Part shown: piece by piece, positions 59,783-64,000 of the stretch
How positions within the stretch are numbered: position 1 is the first letter of the stretch
Layout: each line of letters opens with the position of its first letter
Source of the DNA: Aquibacillus koreensis
GTDB taxonomy: Bacteria > Bacillota > Bacilli > Bacillales > Amphibacillaceae
Reading direction: 5' to 3'
DNA length: 64,000 nucleotides
NCBI RefSeq assembly: GCF_025154055.1
Contig: NZ_JAOALK010000055.1
Location: forward strand, 1 to 64,000
The notes under the pieces: model-generated
The model's input: only the letters and a program-made list of their open reading frames with translations
Told to the model about the DNA's origin: nothing
Database searches by the model: none
Made by a program: the position numbers and the translations under genes

Positions 59783-62700
59783 ATGAATTTCAATGAAGAA
59801 TCTGTCAAAAATAATATAATACTACCTTATCTTATGTCTTGTGGTTTTACTTCGGAGGAACTATCTTTTGAAAAGAAATTTACAATCAATTTGGGACGTG
59901 GAAGTTATGATATAAACGGAACAGAACAAAAAAAGGCAAATGGAAGACTAGACATTTTGTGTACTAGAAATAATGTAAACCTTTTTGTTATTGAACTTAA
60001 AGCCGAAGGAATAGAATTGACTGATAAGGATCGTATCCAAGGATTAACATATGCAAGACTTTTAGAACCTATGGCTCCTTATGTAATGCTAACCAATGGT
60101 AAAGATACACAAATATATAATACATATTCAGGTGAAGAGCTTGAAGGACATCTTATTGGAAACTGGAATATAGATGGAACACAACAGGAAATTAATTTAC
60201 GTTTCGAAGCACTGAAAAGTTTTGTTGGCTTATCATATACCAATTTACTTAATTTCTGTATGTTACATAATAAAGCAGAGCTATTTTACTATAGAGCCGA
60301 ATCGAATGACGATATAGGGATGGTAATTAAGGAAAAATATATTCCCTCTCTATATATTAAGCGAGAACCTATTGAAGATGCTTTTCATAATTTTATTCAG
60401 CAAACAAAATTTCCGGTTTTTGCTTTAGTAGGTGAGTCAGGAACTGGAAAAACAAACACAATAATTAAACTGGCTGAGCAGTTAATGGAAGAAAACCCAG
60501 TATTATTTTACACGGGTACTAGAATGAATACTTCATTACTTAGAAGGATTCAAAATGATTTTAATCTACAATTTTCATCTATAGAGAGTGAAATAGGTAT
60601 ATTAAAAAAAATAGATACTCTTACATCAATTCATGGAAAGCCACTTTATATCTTTATTGATGCATTAGATGAATGGGAGACCGAAAAAAAATTCTATGAG
60701 TTAAATGAACTTTGTGAATATTTCAGTGTCTTAGGAATTAAGTTATGTATATCTTGTAAAGCAGAAGATTGGGAAGCATTTTTAAGAATTAAAGGTATCA
60801 AAACTTCGATTTCTAAACATCTTTTCCCTAATGTTCCCAAACTAACAACTTTTAATTATAGTGAGTTTTATGAAGCAATTAGTAAATATTCAACAACTTT
60901 CGAGGTTAGTTATAGCGATATTAAAGATTTTGGAATTCTACGTAATCCATTTATAATGAGAATTGCTTTTGAAGTGGCAAATGAAACAAATAAAGATCTT
61001 ATTCAAGTTATTGATTCTCGAAAATTATTTCAAGAATATTTAGAGCAAAAGTATATAAAAATGCCAGATAAGAACAATGGTAAGTATCGAAGAATTCTTA
61101 AAGTTATCTCTGAGACTCTATTTAGAAACAAAAAAATTCAAATCAGCGAAGATTCATTAATGGATGCTCTAGGTTTGAGTGTGCTAGAGACAATACCTGA
61201 CGAATTGTTTTTAAGTAATATTCTCTATCGATATGTCGATGTTGATGGACGAAGGAGTATAGGTTTTTACTTTTCTGGGATTAGAGATTATTGTGTTTCA
61301 GTTTACGTTTTCAATTTAAAGGACTTAAGTTCAAATGCGTTCTCTGATAACGTTTATATGATGTTAGAATCATTCATTGGAGAGAATGCGCTTTTTTGGT
61401 TTTTTAAAACGGGAAAATTTATAGAAAAATCTAATATAATAAAGACAATTCTTCAATATGATAATGATAATTCTTCAGTTATATTACCTAAAATATTTAT
61501 CTCTTATGGGAGTTATATTAATAAGGAACTATTGGAAGAGTATAAAATTGAAATGTTTGATTTATTTTTAAAACAATTCATACTATATAAAAATAACTAT
61601 GAATCTTGTGAGAAAATAATAAGAGCCACTGATTATTTTGATTACACTATTGAATTAAGTGATTTATTAATTAATATGTTAGAAGTCTTATTAACTGAAT
61701 CAAATTCAAAAGAAACTATAGCTCACTTAATTACTGAAAAACTCAGAAAAAATATTAATCCTAAAATTACTAATATTCTTATAGATTTTGCTTTAAACGA
61801 TAATTACAGTGATTACATTAGACGATATTGTGTTGATGTACTAGGTGACTGTACGAATTTTGATAAAAATGATTTTCTCAAACAGATCATTCAAATTGAG
61901 GGAGTCAATGCTATTAGTTATGCGTTTGAATGGTATGAAGAACATGAAGATATTGAGTTAAGGGATGTTATCTTAGAACGTATTGTTGCAGGTGAAAGTT
62001 CAGCATCTGAGATTATGGCATTGAGTGATTCTAGGTTAATAGACACCGGTAAGAAATTGTTAAATTTATTAAATGAAGAAATACCAGCATTTCAAAAAGA
62101 ATGGGTTTGTAGAGCTTTGGGGGAATTGAATTATAAGCCTGCAGTGCCAAAATTATTAACGATGATTGATGAGAGTAGTGATTTAAGTCTTAGAGATAGT
62201 ATTACAATAACTTTAACTGAAATGAAAGAAAAAAGTTTAGTACCAATTTTAATAAATGAATTAAAAAAAGAAAATCCACAAATAGATAAAACATGGATAG
62301 CAAATGGTATATCTGCATTAGGCAGTCATGAGGATATTAAAGAGATTATTTATATACTGTCTACTGCGATAACAGTAAAATCAAAAGAATATCTATTATA
62401 TGTACTGTTTAGTTCTGATCATGAAGATGCCTTGCACATTCTTACCTATCACTTGTTGGAAGATGAGATTGAATATAGCTTTAAAGTATTACTATTGCAA
62501 GAGTTGCATAACACTAATAGTAAGAAGCTCAATGATCTATCCTTTTTATATTTGCTAGTCAAAAATAACACGAAACTTTTCCCAGTCATTTTTTGGATTT
62601 TAGTGGACTGGGAGGATGACATAGAAAAACTCTTTTTATTCATAACAGAATACCTCCCTAAGATGGAAACACCAATCTCACATAGGCTAATATTACTGAA

Positions 62701-62950
62701 AACCAATAATTTAAGTCTTATTGCTTCAAAGTTAAGACCATGGATTCACAATACATTATTATCACTTAACTGGTCTAAGCCAGAGGTTACTTCTTATTTG
62801 CGTATTTTACAGTTTATAGGAGATCGGAATAGTTTGGAAATAATTTATACTATATTAGATGAATTAACAATCTCTATAGAAGAGGGGTTTGTGAATAGTG
62901 TGATTCATAGTATCACAATTAAAAAAGAAGAAATACAATTTTTTGTTTAA
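59783..62950 (+). CDS. STAND-like NTPase with PD-(D/E)XK nuclease and HEAT-like repeats
   Basis: A 1055-residue protein. Residues 1-140 resemble the nuclease domain at the N-terminus of type I restriction HsdR subunits: Asp57 (GRLDI), Glu71-x-Lys73 (ELK) and Gln86 (RIQGLTYA) fit a PD-(D/E)XK site. A P-loop NTPase follows with Walker A GESGTGKT (217-224) and Walker B LYIFIDALDEW (288-298), STAND-like. The C-terminal half (about 580-1050) is helical with HEAT-like repeats (ALGELNYKPAVPKLLTMID; LREDSI-type helices). The plan is like Avs-type anti-phage proteins, where a C-terminal sensor triggers a nuclease. SD GGAGGA. It looks more A+T-rich than the flagellar genes and lies in an insertion between hag and the next motility genes. 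Confidence 0.8.
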   Translation: MNFNEESVKNNIILPYLMSCGFTSEELSFEKKFTINLGRGSYDINGTEQKKANGRLDILCTRNNVNLFVIELKAEGIELTDKDRIQGLTYARLLEPMAPYVMLTNGKDTQIYNTYSGEELEGHLIGNWNIDGTQQEINLRFEALKSFVGLSYTNLLNFCMLHNKAELFYYRAESNDDIGMVIKEKYIPSLYIKREPIEDAFHNFIQQTKFPVFALVGESGTGKTNTIIKLAEQLMEENPVLFYTGTRMNTSLLRRIQNDFNLQFSSIESEIGILKKIDTLTSIHGKPLYIFIDALDEWETEKKFYELNELCEYFSVLGIKLCISCKAEDWEAFLRIKGIKTSISKHLFPNVPKLTTFNYSEFYEAISKYSTTFEVSYSDIKDFGILRNPFIMRIAFEVANETNKDLIQVIDSRKLFQEYLEQKYIKMPDKNNGKYRRILKVISETLFRNKKIQISEDSLMDALGLSVLETIPDELFLSNILYRYVDVDGRRSIGFYFSGIRDYCVSVYVFNLKDLSSNAFSDNVYMMLESFIGENALFWFFKTGKFIEKSNIIKTILQYDNDNSSVILPKIFISYGSYINKELLEEYKIEMFDLFLKQFILYKNNYESCEKIIRATDYFDYTIELSDLLINMLEVLLTESNSKETIAHLITEKLRKNINPKITNILIDFALNDNYSDYIRRYCVDVLGDCTNFDKNDFLKQIIQIEGVNAISYAFEWYEEHEDIELRDVILERIVAGESSASEIMALSDSRLIDTGKKLLNLLNEEIPAFQKEWVCRALGELNYKPAVPKLLTMIDESSDLSLRDSITITLTEMKEKSLVPILINELKKENPQIDKTWIANGISALGSHEDIKEIIYILSTAITVKSKEYLLYVLFSSDHEDALHILTYHLLEDEIEYSFKVLLLQELHNTNSKKLNDLSFLYLLVKNNTKLFPVIFWILVDWEDDIEKLFLFITEYLPKMETPISHRLILLKTNNLSLIASKLRPWIHNTLLSLNWSKPEVTSYLRILQFIGDRNSLEIIYTILDELTISIEEGFVNSVIHSITIKKEEIQFFV

Positions 62951-63035
62951 TTTGTACCAATGCAATTTTACTTGATAATATACTAACACTCATATTGGAA
63001 TGTATATTTGTAGTCTATAGTTTTTATGCGGAGTA

Positions 63036-63100
63036 TTACGGACATGGTTCCATTGAACGCAGGCTTTTCAACTGTATCTCCAAGAATATCATGTCCGTAA
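63036..63100. repeat. 11-bp inverted repeat of unknown origin
   Basis: TTACGGACATG (63036) and CATGTCCGTAA (63090) enclose 43 bp. No T run follows. It may be a relic of a small element. The rest of 62951-63346 shows nothing else I can name. Confidence 0.4.
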
Positions 63101-63346
63101 CGCCGTTAATTCATAGTACCTAGTCACCACCCGTAAAATAGCGTTTTTTGTTGGATGTGTATATAGCAAGTACTCTTACAACAGTTCTCCTACAAATCTT
63201 GAAAAACTTCAATTTGCAATTTAAACAAAGTAGTGGATAATTTCTCCGGCTGAGATTATTTGTGATAAGGCAACATCAAACCAATAAATGGAAAGAAAGC
63301 CATAAAACAACTAGCATGTTTCCCTCACTTTTGTTACTCTAAATAT

Positions 63347-63613
63347 ATGAATCTACCAAGCGAAAGAAATAAGATGGAACAAGACGAATTAGAAAGAAAA
63401 AAATTCTTTGAGCATCAGCTCGAGTGGTGTAAGGTTAGAGACCGTTCACTAGCACAAATAGAATACAAACTTAATGAAATGAAACAAATCGCAATCTATG
63501 CGATAGAGCATATTCTACCTCAAGAAGAATTGGCTCGATTAGACGAGCAACTGAATGAGTTAAAGCAAGAGATTGGATTGCTTGAAAGTCAATTACGTTC
63601 CAATGTCCATTAA
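63347..63613 (+). CDS. Small coiled-coil protein of unknown function
   Basis: An 88-residue, strongly charged, helical protein (EQDELERKKFFEHQLEWCK ... LARLDEQLNELKQEIGLLESQL) with heptad-like leucines. I recognise no family. The start is uncertain: ATG 63347 lacks a clear SD; ATG 63374 is an alternative. It lies 25 bp upstream of the YjfB-like motility gene and may be co-transcribed with it. Confidence 0.6.
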   Translation: MNLPSERNKMEQDELERKKFFEHQLEWCKVRDRSLAQIEYKLNEMKQIAIYAIEHILPQEELARLDEQLNELKQEIGLLESQLRSNVH

Positions 63614-63638
63614 TTTACATACATAAGGTGGTGTTAGT

Positions 63639-63839
63639 ATCGATATCGCACAAATGTCAATGACATTAAGTCAGAGTCAAGTCCAGCAACAAGCGTCCCT
63701 GTCCGTTATGAAAAGAGCGATGGATCAGTCAGAAGGTAGTGCGGATTTTATTAATAAAATGATGAGCGATGGAAATGCTCAAGCATTACAACAAATAGCA
63801 CAACCTCATTTAGGCGGAAATATTGATTTGAAAGGTTAG
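63639..63839 (+). CDS. YjfB-like putative motility protein (probable ATC start)
   Basis: A 66-residue protein like B. subtilis YjfB, a small protein of the sigma-D motility regulon: (M)DIAQMSMTLSQSQVQQQASLSVMKRAMDQSEG ... PHLGGNIDLKG. The SD AAGGTGG (63625-63631) is 7 nt before an ATC codon at 63639, and homologues begin MDIA. The first in-frame ATG (63654) is 22 nt from the SD, and there is no ATG, GTG or TTG between it and the in-frame stop at 63624. An ATC start is therefore the best fit. Confidence 0.7.
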   Translation: MDIAQMSMTLSQSQVQQQASLSVMKRAMDQSEGSADFINKMMSDGNAQALQQIAQPHLGGNIDLKG

Positions 63840-63869
63840 ATGAGTAAGAACTACATATAGACACCAACT

Positions 63870-63915
63870 AAAATGCTCCTGTCGATCATAAGACAATAGG
63901 AGCATTTTACTCTTT
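63870..63915 (+). terminator. Terminator after the YjfB-like gene
   Basis: AAAATGCTCCT / AGGAGCATTTT with a 17-nt loop, then TACTCTTTTT. Confidence 0.75.
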
Positions 63916-63944
63916 TTACGATAAAATGCACAATCTCTATTCAC

Positions 63945-64000
63945 AATCTACCCAAATTAACCGATATAAAAAGAAACTACATAAGAGGAGATGGCAAAAG
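63945..64000 (+). promoter_or_regulatory. Possible sigma-D -10 element and leader of the next flagellar gene
   Basis: ACCGATAT (63960-63967) is identical to the flgM -10 element, but the expected -35 position reads TCAC rather than TAAA. An SD-like AAGAGGAG (63983-63990) follows, so a gene, probably of the flaG/fliD group, should start just past the window end. Confidence 0.4.

Overview
The window reads as the chromosome of a low-G+C, Gram-positive, spore-former-type Bacillaceae. The evidence is TTG/GTG starts behind strong Shine-Dalgarno (SD) sequences, lipoboxes, CcpA-type cre sites, SinI/SinR, DegS/DegU, ComFA/ComFC, a sigma-D flagellar block in Bacillus subtilis order, and a class D sortase. 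The style of the intergenic repeats and gene neighbours suggests the halophilic/alkaliphilic side of the family (Gracilibacillus/Oceanobacillus-like), but the genus is inference.

Layout. 0-0.7 kb: YdjO-type small protein. 1-7.7 kb: binding-protein sugar ABC importer, LacI regulator, YesL-type protein and GH1 beta-glucosidase, flanked by LacI-type operators and a cre site; probably beta-glucoside uptake and hydrolysis. 7.8-13.3 kb (minus strand): YesN/YesM-type two-component pair and a chemoreceptor-like protein without the CheA-contact tip. 13.5-23 kb: an importer closely resembling YtfQ-YtfR-YtfT-YjfF (furanose uptake), a wall-anchored multidomain GH43 and an intracellular GH43, together an arabinose/xylose-polymer unit. 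23-26.5 kb: ywrC-ywrD-like genes and a split chromate transporter. 27-41.6 kb: SurA-like lipoprotein, 5-oxoprolinase operon pxpBCA, aromatic-acid exporter family protein, SDR and Gfo/Idh oxidoreductases, MecA-like penicillin-binding protein, LytR-CpsA-Psr protein and sortase D. 42.5-43.2 kb: c-di-GMP riboswitch, sinI, sinR. 44.7-57.8 kb: yvyE, degS, degU, degV, comFA, comFC, yvyF, flgM, flgN, flgK, flgL, a DUF6470 gene, fliW, csrA and hag. 57.9-63.3 kb: an accessory insertion between hag and the next flagellar genes, with pseudogenes, IS and MITE-like debris and a large STAND-type nuclease/NTPase. The window closes with a YjfB-like motility protein and a probable flagellar promoter.

Three findings stand out. 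(1) The flagellin gene is interrupted near its 3' end by a 371-nt group I intron. The start of the intron encodes its own in-frame copy of the flagellin C-terminus plus a stop, so unspliced and spliced mRNAs should both give 415-residue flagellins that differ at only two residues. (2) A c-di-GMP-I (GEMM) riboswitch lies immediately upstream of sinI, apparently wiring c-di-GMP directly to the SinI/SinR biofilm switch; the 5' strand of its closing stem is also complementary to the sinI SD. (3) A 1055-residue protein with an N-terminal PD-(D/E)XK nuclease, a STAND-like P-loop NTPase and C-terminal HEAT-like repeats looks like a one-gene anti-phage system inside the flagellin locus.

The window also carries seven copies of a palindromic dispersed repeat whose outer arms change sequence but stay complementary, and two unrelated-looking tandem arrays that share a 52-bp period and a hairpin-plus-linker layout.
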